A stretch of 64,000 nucleotides of DNA from Rhynchonema sp. JSB1_4 (GCA_030248065.1 JASAMV010001731.1:1-64000), one strand, 5' to 3'; positions 44,289-59,200 are shown, counted from the stretch's first letter. The notes: a model not told the origin generated them from the sequence alone. Numbers and translations: made by a program.

Positions 44289-47200
44289 ATGCTGACACTG
44301 GAACAAGAGCTGGAGCAGGCTCAAGCGCTCGAAGAAGCAAAACAGCAGCAAGCCATTAGTCATTCAGGAGGCTCGAAAACTCTCCAATCCGACTGCGGTG
44401 TCATGCGTGACTCACTCAGTTCTTTCGAAATATCGACCACCGACAAGATGGATTTTGAGTTCGATTTCGATCTATCCGCACTGCGAAAAGCCATCAAATC
44501 GGCCGAAAAACTGGAAGGTGCAATTATATTTCATCTTTTTTATTTTTAAAGTATTCTGACATTTTATTCGCATTACAGAGTCCGGTTACCAATCGGTACT
44601 GGCCCGTTCTCAAATGTCGACCTATGGCACTGGATGGATGGTCGCCGATACAATCAGCATATCAAGCGGTGACGATAACACCGATGATAACTGGGGTATG
44701 ACGTATTTTTATTTGGTACTTTTTTTTATCAATTTGGGCATTACCAAACCACTTCTTCATTTCCATTACTCTTTTTTGTGTGCGTGGATTCCAGAAATTA
44801 TTGGTTTCGTGAGTGGTCCACTGAGGACGTGTACATCTGTGCAGAATCTTATCCCGTGCGTTTGTCTGCTGGAAATGGAAACTGTTTTCTGTGCTTGACT
44901 TATGAGTGATGTCAGTGTTTGCCGCTTTCAGTCACAATTTGGAACAATGCCCACACCCTAGACTGACCGTGACTCAATAGCACATTGCTGCCAAAACTTG
45001 ATGTTCGCATGTCGTTGACGGCGGTGGACAATCATTGTGCTTGAAGACAAGCCAAAGGAGAAAAAAATTCCCGCTCTCGCGCAGTTCCTCGTCTGACGAC
45101 CAAATTACAGTTTCCGACGAGCTTGAAACCCGAAGCACTGGGTGCCGCGTGTTATACGCGGTTTTGAGTCCGAAACACTCATCTCACTCCCAACAAGATG
45201 AGTCAAATTCCAGAGTGAGTCAGTCTCAACGATGGTCTACTTCGGCCGGCCGATAATAGACCCGCCGGCGTACACTATACGATCGCACCGCAAAATGTCA
45301 TTTCCTCCGCGACATCCATTGGGGTGCAGAGATGCTTTTTGGGACATGGATCCTGACCAAATTTAGTTCCTCGTCGTGTGGTGTGTAGACGAGCCATCTT
45401 TGTGTCGAAGTGATACTCTGGCCAGGGGTTTATATATGTTGTTTTGGAATATCATTTGCTCAAAAGAATATGTAGAGTCATGAACACGTGAAAATATAAC
45501 GTTACCAAAGGAAAACATTGCGGTATGGCATAATTACATACAACCATAATTATTTGTTATCAAGATACATACTGTGCCTCACATCAAAACAGACCACGCG
45601 AGCATCAAACCAGCTCGTCAGTCTTTTTGGGGTCATCTGGTGAAGCAGGTCGAAACAGGCAACCAAAGAGATATTGCTGTACAATTTATGTACATGGAGT
45701 TGGTTGTGAAAATGCGAGTGTCTGATTTGAGGAAGAGAAAGAAAGATATTTTGTTCTTTGAATTGCGCTCGTGTGTGGATGAAAAAACAGCTTGTGATCT
45801 TTGAAGGTTTCACGCACTTCGAAACTTCAAATGCACATTTGAAGTGCTAGCATTGCAGAACAAATCCAGCTTTTCACAGTTTTCGATTGCGTCCGTGTTT
45901 GCTCTGAGCTAGAGTGTTGCTTCGAGCAACAAGAGAGAAAGAGTGTTTATCGTCTTCGTGAAAGCTGGCGCTCTGAGAGCCGCAAGTCGTAATAATCAGA
46001 GACCTATGTACATACAACTTGTTGTTGTTGTTATTCTAGTACGGCAGAGGCAGGTTTGAAAAATTTATAGCGAAGCTTGCCCGCTAAGCTTTCGGTACAG
46101 TTGCGCCAAGCGTGTGGGAACCTTTCCTTGTATACAAAACGCCAGTCATTTTGAATGAATGAAAAGCCATAGTTCTCTCAACGAGCTTGACCGAGCTTAC
46201 AGACAAGCGTGACTTGAAGCTTGCAACTTTCTTGTTCGTTTTGCGCACAGAAGTATACACAAGAAAATTATAATTGGAAATCTGGTGTAGTTGGTTGGGT
46301 GCTGATCCTGATCGAAAGAGCACTGCAAGTACATACATATGGTGGTTTGGTATCTGACTGTCCAATCCGACAAAGTCGTACTTATTTTTACGCGAAGTTG
46401 TGATCCCGACCCGATTTGTTTAGTGTTTGAATGGATCGACTACTCACTTCATTATTTGCTTCAATTGAGTACAAAATGAGTCAACTGTATGAGCTACAGC
46501 GTGATTTGTGGAGTAAGTTGCTGCTTGTTGTTGTCTTTTTGACAATTTCGTGATTTGCTCTTGGTTTATTCTTACGGCAATCGACATTATACTGAAATTG
46601 ACAGTGGTCATCTCCCAACTTCCGTGAAACTTCAGCTAAATAATTCGTTCCAGATGGCTTCATGACCGTGGGCAACGAAAAAGTGAAGATCAAGGATCTA
46701 TCCGACATTCTGGCCAGTCGTTATGGATTTTTGTCAGGTTTGGGAACATTCAGGTGTTTTTTAATGTTTTCAAAAGAGACAAGCACACCATGTCAATTCA
46801 TAGGGTCAAAATCGCGCGAAGGACTGCCCGTGCTGACGTTTCCCGACAGCCGCGTCTCACTACAATTCAGTGACTATGCCAGACTGATCACGTATCTGGT
46901 GCAGGTGCCCATGTGAGTCAAGAGTTTTTTCAATTTCTGATCTCTCGGCATCAAGAAAGTTCCTGGTAGTAGGATCCTGTGGATTCCAAAGAACGCAACG
47001 CGCCATCTCGGTGTGTTGGAAATATGCTCATGGCTGTAGCAAATTATAGTTGTCTAGCAGTACATTTATTGTGCTGGTCCACAATGTCTTTTCCTCCTCA
47101 TTTACAAAAAAACAAAAAAAATAGTTTACTACAAATTTTGCAGGCTCGAGGACTCCCACCGTGGCTACGTCATAGTGGCTGATAGAAGGCTGGATAAATG

Positions 47201-50200
47201 GACGTCAGTGCGCACTCTGTTGCTGCATTTGTCGGTAAGGGCTACATGGAGACTTCTGTTTTTGGCATATTTTCTCCCTGTTGTCCAATGGTTGTCCATG
47301 GTTTTAGCGTCTATCTGCCTGTTTTATTATCTTCATTCAAAGTTATGCATCGGTTTGATTTAGTAGCCACTGCCAGTGATAGAGTAGGAACTTCCATTTC
47401 TGTCATAACCAGCAACGCAGTAAGGCGTGTGTTTGACAAGTGCCACACTGTGTAAGTCAAAAAGTTCCTTTCAAGCATTTGCGTGTGCAGTATCTAGATA
47501 TTGAAAGGCACTTCGTATCCGCCCAGAAGTAATGTGCTTCATCAAATTTATATTTCTGCCTGCTGAAATCGGCCCCGTGAGATGCGCTGGGGGAGGGCAA
47601 CTGGATAAACATAGACCAGCCCAGAATCCCTCTATTTTCAACCCAGAGTGAAACAAAGCCGGTGCCTTTTCTTTCTGGCTGGCAGTTCCGAATAACTGAA
47701 GCGCCAAAAACTCGGTTTGTGAGTCCGTAAAAGGGGCGGCATGAGAAATTTTAGGCACCACACCAATATCACAAAACAGAGAACAGAGACTGAAAAGGGG
47801 GCACTCAAGAGTTATAGCTTCATTGCTGTTTGTGTCAGGCGCGCGTGGTTGGCCGGTTGCTCAAGCATGTGTACTTCCTATTGCATTCAGAAGCTCAGTG
47901 GGCTCTTGGCTAAGTTCCATTCCCGTCCAGACAAAGAAAAACTTTACTTGTAGCTGATATGGCGGTTCCAGTGATTTTTACTTTCCTGCAATTCTCAGCT
48001 TAGTGTTTGGTAAAGGCAAATTAAATTACAATTGAGAAATGCAGTGAAATGCCAAGATCTTTATCCGATTAGCAAACTTTTCAGCTGTGCTCTCGTCAAA
48101 TCAAATCAGTCTGTGTAATATAACATGACAGCCTTTTCTTGTGGGGGTTTCTCACGGCAAACCAACTTCACTTGTGCCTTGGCCAATGATTACCATTGTT
48201 GTGCTCTGGTATTCAGTAATCTAAACTTTCCTAACATTAAAAACTTGTTCCAGAACTATTTCCCGTGCTCCATTCGTGTGGTGTTTATTCTCAAGCCAGA
48301 AGGTGTGCTGCAGCGAGCGCTCGAGGTCGGTTACCGATCCATATTGGATTCGTGCAGTTTCCAGGTGCGTGAAACATTTTTTCTGACATTTTTTCATTTT
48401 TTCCTGAATAAACTCATTTATATCTTCAGGTGGTCGTTTGTCAGTCTCCGCTGGATTTGCAACATTGGATTGCGAGAGATCAATTGACAGTCGATTTGGG
48501 TGGATCGTTGACATACAGCCACTTGGAGTGGGTGCAACATCGCATGGTTGGTTGACGGATCTTACACCAATGAAACACACTTTTTTTCAAAAATGTGGGC
48601 ATAAAGTTAAAGCCCTAATTTTAGCCAGTGTTAATAATTGTTCAAGCATATCGAACAAACAACTTTTACCTCATGGAAAGTAGAGCTCAAAATTTGCCTT
48701 TTGACTTCGACCTGGTTTCGACCGTCGGTGGTCGTTGTTTGCCTTCAAACTTGATACAGCTTCGAATACAGGCTTATCAGGATCACAGCATGATGTTTCA
48801 CAAAACCCAACATTCTACAGGACATAGAAAGAATGAAGGCCAGTGCAGCGGTGATCGCGAGTTCACTGGACGAATTCAGTCGATGTTTGAAAGAAACCGA
48901 ACTGCCAAACGATGCTGAGACAACGTCGCATGTGCTCGACACACAACGCACTGAGAAGGAGGCGATAAAGGTGGGTGAAGAGAAATGATGGTCTTGCAAA
49001 AACGTCTGCTTGCTTGATTCAGATGATACTTTATCGATGGATGAAAACACGGTTTTGAGTAACCCGCTGTTGAGATGTGTGTTCGAACTTTTTCCACCAA
49101 TATTGTGTAATTTGCCCACTCAGCTCCCAGACATTTGTTGCCAGAGTTTCACAACACCAGAAATCGAAATAGCACTACACGTTATTGTTGTCACTTTTCA
49201 CCATGTCGTGATATGAGTCGCTTTTCGCTCAACCTCCCACGATTTGGAAATTGCGGGAAAGTCATGTGAACACTCGTCCCGATCCCGCCTATAAAGCGCA
49301 TACGTCCGTGAAATTAGATTAGCCTCCAAAACGCATGCCACGAAAATTATTCGCTCCATAAAACCCGAAACTCAGTAAAACACGCACGCACACACAGGTT
49401 TTGGGTTGCAAGATCGAGAATCAAGAATTGTTGATAATACGTCATACCCAGAGCAGGATTGATTGTTCCGGGGGGCAGACGTATGGCGGAAGTTTGGTAC
49501 TTTTAAGGACATTTGATGGGTGCGCTAAGTGTGTCAGTGATGTTTCATACACGTGTGCTTTATAGGTACCCAAAATTTAAGGATGAGTTACCGCACAAAG
49601 CACACCTAAATCTTCAATCCTATCAAACTTGCGTATCTTACATAAGATTACCTTGGGCTGAAATCAAGGTCATGTGGATAAGCATCAATGGAAGACGCGC
49701 ACGCTCTCATGATTGGATATTTTGTTTTTGTTGTGATCTTTTCTCAAACGCAACGACAACAAAAGATTACCTTTTCGTTTTGTCAAAACTTATGCCAAAC
49801 AAAATAGACCTTTTTTTACAACGGCAATCATACGGTGAAATTACAGCAATCAGAAAAATTTGTGGGAACAGAGGAATTTTTTTCGCCATGTCAATTATTT
49901 TACGCTGATTATTCGCTGATTTTGGGCACAAGTTTTTTGAATTGAGGGGCTAATCCAGTCTTGCCCTGATAAATTCTCCTTTGCGCGATTTTACCCGATG
50001 TGTGTAGACGACGGTTCATAAATAACAAACCCCATTATGTTTGTTTGTCTTTCTTTTCGTACTGTACTAAACTTGCACCCAGCCGCCGACCCACCTCTAT
50101 TCAATTTTGGACTGAATTACGACGCAATACGCTTTGCAGGGCGTTCCCTTATCGGTTTATTTCAAAGGGCGTATAAAAGACGCTCTTTTCCTGTTCTAAA

Positions 50201-53200
50201 GATTTTATCAACGCTTGCGTATGGCCTGTTATTTCACTAGCTTTGCTCATAGCCTTGTTATGAAAGGCAGTCTTGAAAGGTAACCGTAAGATACTCAATT
50301 TACAGGACGTACCTGATAAAGTTTTCTGGACGGCAGGGGCTCTCTCTGATGTTAGCAACCGATCGAACAATTCCCTCATTTCTTATGCATACGGTTTTGC
50401 AGCTGGGGAGAGGAGTATCCAAAAAAACCATTGAATTCTGCTCAACTCAATTCTCTTTTTCTGGTTTCTCAATTGGGAAACTCTCAAGCTGCCTGAGACT
50501 GACGGTCCCTGTTCATTTCATGTATTTAGAGCGTTTCATGCTTTTCTGAGGTTCGTGCGGAGTTTTGCATTTTATTCAATCAGAGAATATGATCAGTGAA
50601 CCGAAATAACAAAACGTTAATCGAACAAAATAACCTGAACAATGGTATTCTGCTTTTGCTGCTTCGGTCGTAGTCCGCAACGATTCACGACGTATACGTT
50701 TGGAAAGGTGACTGATTTACTAGACACCCTGATGTTTCAATCTGTAAGTTTGCGCCTGATTTTGCAGGAAGACTTTCGTATCGCTGTTCGAAAGGGTCTG
50801 TCGCTGCTGAAAAACATTCGCCAAGCCGAGCAGAAACCGAATGCTGAACAACTCAGTCCAACACGGTATGTTTATATTTCTGATAGATTGAAGGTGAAAA
50901 TTTGCCGATTTGATGTGTTTAAAAATTTCAAGCTATTTTTTTTGAGGGGAATGGCAAATCAAACAAAGATATGCACAGATGCTGCTAACCACACTGTGAG
51001 AGCCAACCCGTTTTTTGCCAAATTTAGCACGGTATTAAGTGCACAGTCATGAGTAGAAAACATGATTATGTCAAACAAAGTATAGGTACTGTACATATGA
51101 AGCTGATTTTTATCTGCAAATGTTACGGTTTAATCAATGTTTACTTTTCACAAATATTTTCAAGTTCCCGCCCATTCCAGTCTGCACAACGTGACGGCAA
51201 TTGAACGCATGTTGATTCAATTGGACGAAACCGAGCGCAGTTTCGATCGATTCTGGCAGCGACACGAGAAGCGATTGGTGCAATGTTTGCAGTTGCGACG
51301 CTTCGAGGATGAATTTAGAAAGGCAAGTGATGTTTTTGCTCCGCTGGCATGACACGACCCGGCTTGTTGTGAAACGCTCTCTATGGGGTGACCGCCGAAA
51401 GTTTGGTTCCGAATTTAGCATCCACACCCCACTCTAGTTCCGGGTCCATAATGATGCCAGTATAAAGAGGATGTACATTGCAATTTGTTTTGATAAATAA
51501 TGACGTCTTGCATCTCAAACATCAGCTGATGTAGACACCCAATTATATTGGCTTCTCACAACCTTAGGATAATACTATCTTATGGATGTTATTGTGCCCA
51601 CTCCCTCTCCAGACGGCCATATCCCACCTCACGCCCCCCCCCGCGCCGCCCCGCGCCCCCCCGCGCCCCCCCCGTGCCCCCATGTATTTGATGTAAAACG
51701 AGTTGTGTGCGGTAAAACGGCCAAATTACAGGGTGTGTTTTAAAGCGGGGGTCCAGGCAGTGGGGGCACTGCGCCAAACTTGTTCAACTTTTCACAGGTT
51801 ATAGTCGACATTAATCTCAACACAAGTCAATTTACAGAACTTTAATTGAAGCAGTATCGGCCGAGAACAGCGTCGTCAAAGGTACTAACTCGGGAACAAA
51901 ATAAATTTCGGACCAGCTGCCCAAAAATGACATGTATAGCGTGTGAAGATACGTCACCAATCTCTTTTTATTCGCTGGGTTACGGTAGTTTCAGAACTGC
52001 ACTGGGTAAAAGAATGTTTCACACGTGCCAACTCACCATCAGTAAATAAGCGCACCAACATTTGGGGAACAAAACGTTGATGACCACGCTGGTTTGGGCT
52101 GTGCTACCGTAACCCGGCGAATAAAAAGAGATTGCTGCCCTATCTTTACACGTTATGAATGTCGTTTTTGGGCAGCTGGTCCGGAATATTTTATACTCCT
52201 GGGTTGGTACCTTTGATGATATCGTTCTCGGTCGATACTGAGGCTAGCGATTTCATATAAACTGCACTATATTCACATGAATTGCGACAAACGTATCTGA
52301 AGTTTTCAGCAAGTTTGGTGACCGGACCTTACTGCCTGGACTCCCGCTTTAAGTTTCGGCGGGAAAATATGCGCACCCCGCGCCCCTTTTCTACTGTAGC
52401 CTGCCTGGCTGGCGCTGTTCAGTCTGCATATAAGTGAGAGCCCCAATTGCCCCCCAATTCCCATCACCCCCACCCAGGTATTGGTCGCACAATGACTAAA
52501 TCAGAATTCATCTACCCTGATCTTCAGGTTCAACCTTAACCACTATGCTACTTGTATTTTTGACAAAACATTTTCAGCTAAAAATAATCTAGCAGATCAA
52601 CCACGTTGCCGCTGGTCTGAAACATTCTCTTTACTACATACTTTGTGTGCGATCACGCAACGCAACGTCATTGCCCCGTCACTTTCCCTCTTCGCGATTC
52701 AGGAAAAAAATTTGACCAATTCTTATATAGTCATTGTGCGACCAATAGCACGGATGTGTGCTGCGTGTAGAACTGCTGCGCATCCTACAAGCGCCCGTCT
52801 CGGAGCCGGCTAGACCTAGGTTGCGTGCATCCCCCTTTTCCGTTAATATTTACGATACCGCAACATTTATGAACACACCTTCATTCATACAGTAGTTAAG
52901 TTACAGTCAGCTAAGCTTTAACAAACTATAGCTATAGTTAATGTTTTCTTACACATAAATTTTATAAACTTTTCCTGTATACATTTATGAACCCAGCTTC
53001 ATTCAGGACAGATGGCTAAGTTACAGTTAGCTAAGTTACAGTTAACGTTTTTTATTCATGAACTTCGCGTGTGGACATTTATGAACGCACCTTCATTCAC
53101 AACAGGTAGGTAAGTTACAGTTACCGTTAAACAATTTATAGTTACGGTTTTTTTACATATAACATTTATAAACTTTTCGTGTAAACATTTATGAACGCAC

Positions 53201-56200
53201 CTTCATTCACAACAGGTAGGTAAGTTATACATAGTTAGCGGTAAACAATTTATAGTTAACGTTTTTTTACATGTAACATTTATGAACTTTTCGTGTAAAC
53301 ATTTATGAACGCAGCTTCATTCGGAACCGGTCGGTAAGTTACAGTTAATGTTTTTTGGTACACAATATTTATAAACTTGATATTATGTATTTTTACTTAC
53401 ATTCAACATTTACCAACAACAGCGTTCCTTACAGAATTACCACACCACACGGCATTGGCTCAGTTAGTGTTTACGTTTGCGAAACGTATGTGAAGAAACT
53501 AATGTGAAACGTTTCGCAAACGTAAACACTAACTGAGCCAATGCCGTGTGGTGTGGTAATTCTGTAAGGAACGCTGTTGTTGGTAAATGTTGAATGTAAG
53601 TAAAAATACATAATATCAAGTTTATAAATATTGTGTACCAAAAAACATTAACTGTAACTTACCGACCGGTTCCGAATGAAGCTGCGTTCATAAATGTTTA
53701 CACGAAAAGTTCATAAATGTTACATGTAAAAAAACGTTAACTATAAATTGTTTACCGCTAACTATGTATAACTTACCTACCTGTTGTGAATGAAGGTGCG
53801 TTCATAAATGTTTACACGAAAAGTTTATAAATGTTATATGTAAAAAAAAACCGTAACTATGAATTGTTTAACGGTAACTGTAACTTACCTACCTGTTGTG
53901 AATGAAGGTGCGTTCATAAATGTCCACACGCGAAGTTCATGAATAAAAAACGTTAACTGTAACTTAGCTAACTGTAACTTAGCCATCTGTCCTGAATGAA
54001 GCTGGGTTCATAAATGTATACAGGAAAAGTTTATAAAATTTATGTGTAAGAAAACATTAACTATAGCTATAGTTTGTTAAAGCTTAGCTGACTGTAACTT
54101 AACTACTGTATGAATGAAGGTGTGTTCATAAATGTTGCGGTATCGTAAATATTAACGGAAAAGGGGGATGCACGCAACCTAGGTCTAGCCGGCTCCGAGA
54201 CGGGCGCTTGTAGGATGCGCAGCAGTTCTACACGCAGCACACATCCGTGCTACCTGGGTGGGGGTGATGGGAATAGGGGGGCAATTGGGGCTCTCACTTA
54301 TATGCAGACTGAACAGCGCCAGCCAGGCAGGCTACAGTAGAAAAGGGGCGCGGGGTGCGCATATTTTCCCGCCGAAACTTAAAACACACCCTGTAATTTG
54401 GCCGTTTTACCGCACACAACTCGTTTTACATCAAATACATGGGGGCGCGGGGGGGGGGGGGGGGCGGGGGGGGGCGGGGGGTACGTGAGGTGGGATATGG
54501 CCTCCAGACAGCAGCTGGAAAACATGAGAGCTGTTTATCAGTCATTATCATTAATGACGGTGAAAACAAAAACAGTTGCTGATTAATGGTTCCAGGCAAC
54601 CGCCTTGAATCACGAGTTTTCCTTGAGCACTCACTGGCTGAGTTAAGATCGAGGTGTTTATCATTCATTAATGTGACCTTTAATGCTTTTCATATCTCAG
54701 CTGTGAGTAAGTGAAGGAAAAGAGATAATAGTGCACATGATATCATATAAATGAAATCTTTCACCAGACAAAGTCATGTAAATTTTGTTCCTGTTTGCGA
54801 CGCCGACATTCAATCATGCTGTGCATTCCCTGATCTGTTCAGTGTGTTCGTAAATGAAGTAATTCATGTGCATGCGTCCAATTCTGCTCGAAAAACTTCA
54901 TTCATTATAAGCTGTACTGCGTCATATCACAACGTCCTTCTGATATTTTGAGGCGTCATAAAACATGACATGACAGATTGCGATGTGATCTATGGGGACA
55001 GGTTAAGCGGATCGTGGCACATGCTGTTGTACCGACATGTAGTGTACCTATAACCGTGACGTTTATCAGTAGGTACAAAGGTGCCCACAGCTTGTCCACG
55101 CTTCGTTAGTTTATCGCTAAGGCAGTTTATGTACATGGATACTGTATACATCATTATACATGGGTAGTGACGGCTCCTGTGAGGCTTCATACGCCACCTA
55201 CTGTAGTACTGGGTTACTTACCGTGGGCATCAATAGAAAAAATAGCTCGGTGTCTGTGTACTGGCTTCCCGCGCGAGCCAAGCCACAGAGGAAACACTGT
55301 GGTACGTACCGTGTCCCGCGCTTACTCAAGCAGCAAAATTGCAACGTCGGCCGCTCAGCTTAAACTCAGTTTTTGTGTTCAGAGCGCATGGAATAAGCAG
55401 ACAGTCGGACTTTTGCTGGTAAATTGCGCGTCAAGCAAAGGCGCCACTTTTATGCCATTTTAGTCTGCACTTAGAGGTTCAGTCATAGGCAAAAACTCAC
55501 TCCCTCGTCGAATTTCTATAACTTTTTGCAAAATGGGCCGCGACGGGATAGGAGCAGTAAGTATAGATGCCGAGGCGCTTCGCGACCGTCCGGCGGTGCA
55601 AAAAATGTTTCCGCCGTCGTACAGTCCAGTTATGGGGTACCCAAGCAAACCCACTTGTCCAACTACACAGTAAATCTTATCAGTTTGACCCCAAGAACTA
55701 AAAAAAGTTAAGGCATGGAGCGCCATATTTACGGCCATTTTGTGTCAGATACGCGCAAGTGCAGTTGCGCCCCACAAGCTCTATTGACATTGATCCAAAA
55801 CAGCTTTGCCACTTGACTGTTTTTCGGGCACGCATGCCCAATTTTGGTCTATCCAGTTCAATAAGATGTGCTTGGAATCGCGTGCTCTGTAACCCTATGT
55901 CATACGGCATAACGGTATGCCTGATTGTCTGACTTGATCTAATTTCGATGGCCTGCTTTCTATGGTTGATGACCCATAATAGTCCAGCCACGAACTCATG
56001 AGACGACTTATTTTGAAGTTGACTTGTACGGATTCAATAATGTTCCGGTTCCACGTATTTCGGAAATGAAAGAAAGAGAAACGCATGTATTTTTTAAAAA
56101 CACGCTCTCCACCTCGGTGCGTAAATTCCCTTTTGACTCCAAAAACATTTGTGTGTTGAACGACGCTGCTGTTCGCGTAAGCACGCAACAAATTGAGGTC

Positions 56201-59200
56201 AGCCAGCTATTATACTGTAGAACTTGTCATCATGTCTCTCGGCCCAATCTCTTTCTTTTCTTTGCGACAACCCGTGTAACCTTCGCATTTTTGAATCTGG
56301 CCAAGCAAGCTTTAAAAATAGTCGTCTCATGAGCACGTGGCTGGACTATACGATATGTAAACTTCAGTATGGTAGAAACTTGATTTCCAGCAGACGCGCT
56401 CTGATTGCACATACTGTACATATACGTGCAAGCCCACAAAAACAGCCCCACATCTGCGGCGTAATCAAAATTGGATGACGCGGGTTTATTGAAAAACATA
56501 CATACCGTGGAGATGGCTAGCATTTGTACATTCTCAAGAGACATGACAGTGAGCTGTGGACACTGGAGCACCAAACTTTTTCTGTGTCAAGTGTCCTTTC
56601 TATCCTTTGTGGTCGCCATAGACGAGTGACGTCAAACTCAGGCCCATTCTGTCTCAAACAGAAACTGGAACGCACAAAACAGTTTTTTCTGGATAATTTG
56701 TTGAGCTGTCAAGGTCAGATTTCGGGTTCTTTGTTCGAGCTGTCTCTTTTCTTATTATAGCTGTTTGTTACCTTCTTTATCTGTTGGGCTCCTCTCAAAA
56801 GTCGCACATGCAGTACATACCTATGTATAGCTTTCGACCAGCTTTGGACGTGATGACGGTGTCATTGGTTGTAATGTATGTAGGTAAATCAAAATAAGTG
56901 TGAAGCCATAATAAGACAGCAAAACAAAACGTATTGCATTTGCAGCTACAATCCAACTTTGCGCGTCACATGATTTACCTGGAGGAACATCGCGAGGTCG
57001 GCGACTGTGTCGAGAAAGCCGAGAGTCTCGCGCAAACACACGCTGAGTACGTGGGCGGTGCTATGGTTAGCGATGTTTCACTTCGTGAAGCTCTCGAAAA
57101 CTTTAATGGCGTTGACTATGGAAACCTTTCACATTCGACATAATGCATATGTACATGTAGGTCGGTATCGAACGGGTTCCGGTCCAGTCCGATAGTGGTC
57201 ACGTGATATTTTCGGCATAACAAACATTTTGAGACATTTTGGCAGTAATTACAGCCAGCGCAGAAGTCATTCCCTCAGACGTTCACCGATTTTTACCCTG
57301 GTTGAATCTAATGGCACACAGATAGGACATGAACGTGGAACAATTCAACACAGTATCTTCTGTGGTGAATCAGCACTCAAGCTGATGTTTCACAACCATT
57401 GTGAAACTATACAATAAATATTTTAGGAGGACGTGACAGCGGCATCGGAATTGCGCGATCGCGGTCTCGAACTAATCGAAGGCAGCGACGTGGAACTGTC
57501 GGGCAGTCTGTTGCCGAAATGTGATGAGCTGAGGCGAATGGGTGAAGCGTTGAGACAGGCAATGCAACGAAGGACTGATGTGCTGACGCTCAGCAAGGAC
57601 ATGCATGCCCAGATCAAAGCGGTACGGTGATTTTCTCTTGGTTTTAATTTTGGAGTTCTTTTATTTTTGTTTGAAGAAGGTACAGTGTACACCTTTTCAT
57701 AATGACATGTTTGACGTTTTGGAGACGAAATTGGTGTTTCAGAGAGATTCACCATGAAGAGAGCACATGTATTTGATTGTTGAAGACAGATACCGTTAGA
57801 GATTTTTTACACTCGAAACAGCATCTCATAGCACTGCTTCACTGCACACGAACGCATTACTTTTTCAATTCTTTGAATTTATAACCCACGCTCTTTGTGG
57901 AGCATCAGAGACATCATTCCTTGTTTTTGTGATCGCTCACCTATGGTAAAACGCGGACAGATGTTAGATATGCGCGGGTGGCCCCTTTTGGTGTGGAACA
58001 CTTGCTTGATGCAGAACGTGTTCATATTCAACAAAATAGTTTTTGTTCGCAATAGATTGACAGAAACAACTGACTAACGTGATATATGACCCCACTCACT
58101 TGCACGCGATGGACAAAGAGAACAACGTGAGAGCCAACATTTTTTAAAGTCCCTGTCCCCAAGCACAGCAGTTTCGCACATGCCGGGTACATGTGCGTGA
58201 AACGAACTTCAGATTAGCTCACGTTTTCAGTGATTTGACTGTAAGCCACTCTAAATTTGTCACTATTGACGTCAATGACGAAACCAAAGCATAACCCAAT
58301 GAAATTAAACGCACAGTTTAAAATAATATCACTTTGCACCGGGCACACAGTTTTTCCGACATTTGACCTTCGCTCCAGAAGTCGTTCCAATCATTAACGA
58401 ATTCTGGGACAAATTTCATTGCTGTTATCCTGGCCCAATTCCAAGTTTAATTTCTTTTCACATGTAGTAATACAACAGCGCAACAAGGGCATAATAGAGA
58501 ACAGTAAAATTTCATGCTGCGAAAGCAATGACACAGGACTCAGTACCATTATCCCCGATTTTTCGCCCATCATTTCGCGTGACACGTGCAGTTTTACTCC
58601 AATGAAATCTAACACCATGTCATTATTTCACATGTCGAATAAACGGCTCTTATCATGTTTTTACTTCTTCGACTTGTGCTGATACAAATGCGTGTGTCAT
58701 CTGGTTATTTAGTTACACTTCTTTCGTTTTGGAATTTGATACGCTGCTCGTTCACAAAAGTCAACCCGTGCAAAATGACAACGGTCATCGGATCTGTCAA
58801 AATAATTGACAACACAGTTTTCATCCACTAATCTGAATCTAAACTCCTTACGTTTTTCGCTACTTTTGTACCTAATAGAACGATCAAGTTTAATTTTGGT
58901 CAAAAATGTTCACATAATTTATTGATTGTCATGTACATAATTGGAGAAAACGCACTTTTACTTTTTTTCTGCGTGCGCATCGCTCGACAGACACCGTTTA
59001 ACTGCTAAAAACACGGTGTATGTACATATCTGTGTTGTTTTCGATTTCCAATATGAAATTAGAGCTGCATACTGTATGTGCCGCAAGTAAACGTAACATC
59101 GCTACACTGTAATGTAGACGATCACTGTATTACGTTACACAACAGCAAAATCCAAAATATATCGCAGTCTGTTTGTTACCTCTGGATGACAGAGAGATTT

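Larger units (their letters stand above)
51615..54502. mobile_element. 2.9-kb foldback element with 7-bp target duplication
   Basis: A near-perfect palindrome: arms start GGCCATATCCCACCTCAC and meet around a 23-bp loop at 53487-53509. TCCAGAC is duplicated on each side (51608-51614 and 54503-54509). Without two later insertions (51744-52348 and 52481-52745, both in the left arm) each arm is about 1 kb. Each arm contains about five degenerate tandem units with CATTTATGAACGCACCTTC, about 90-120 bp apart. It lies in the 5.6-kb intron 10 of the exchange-factor gene. No coding capacity. Confidence 0.93.
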
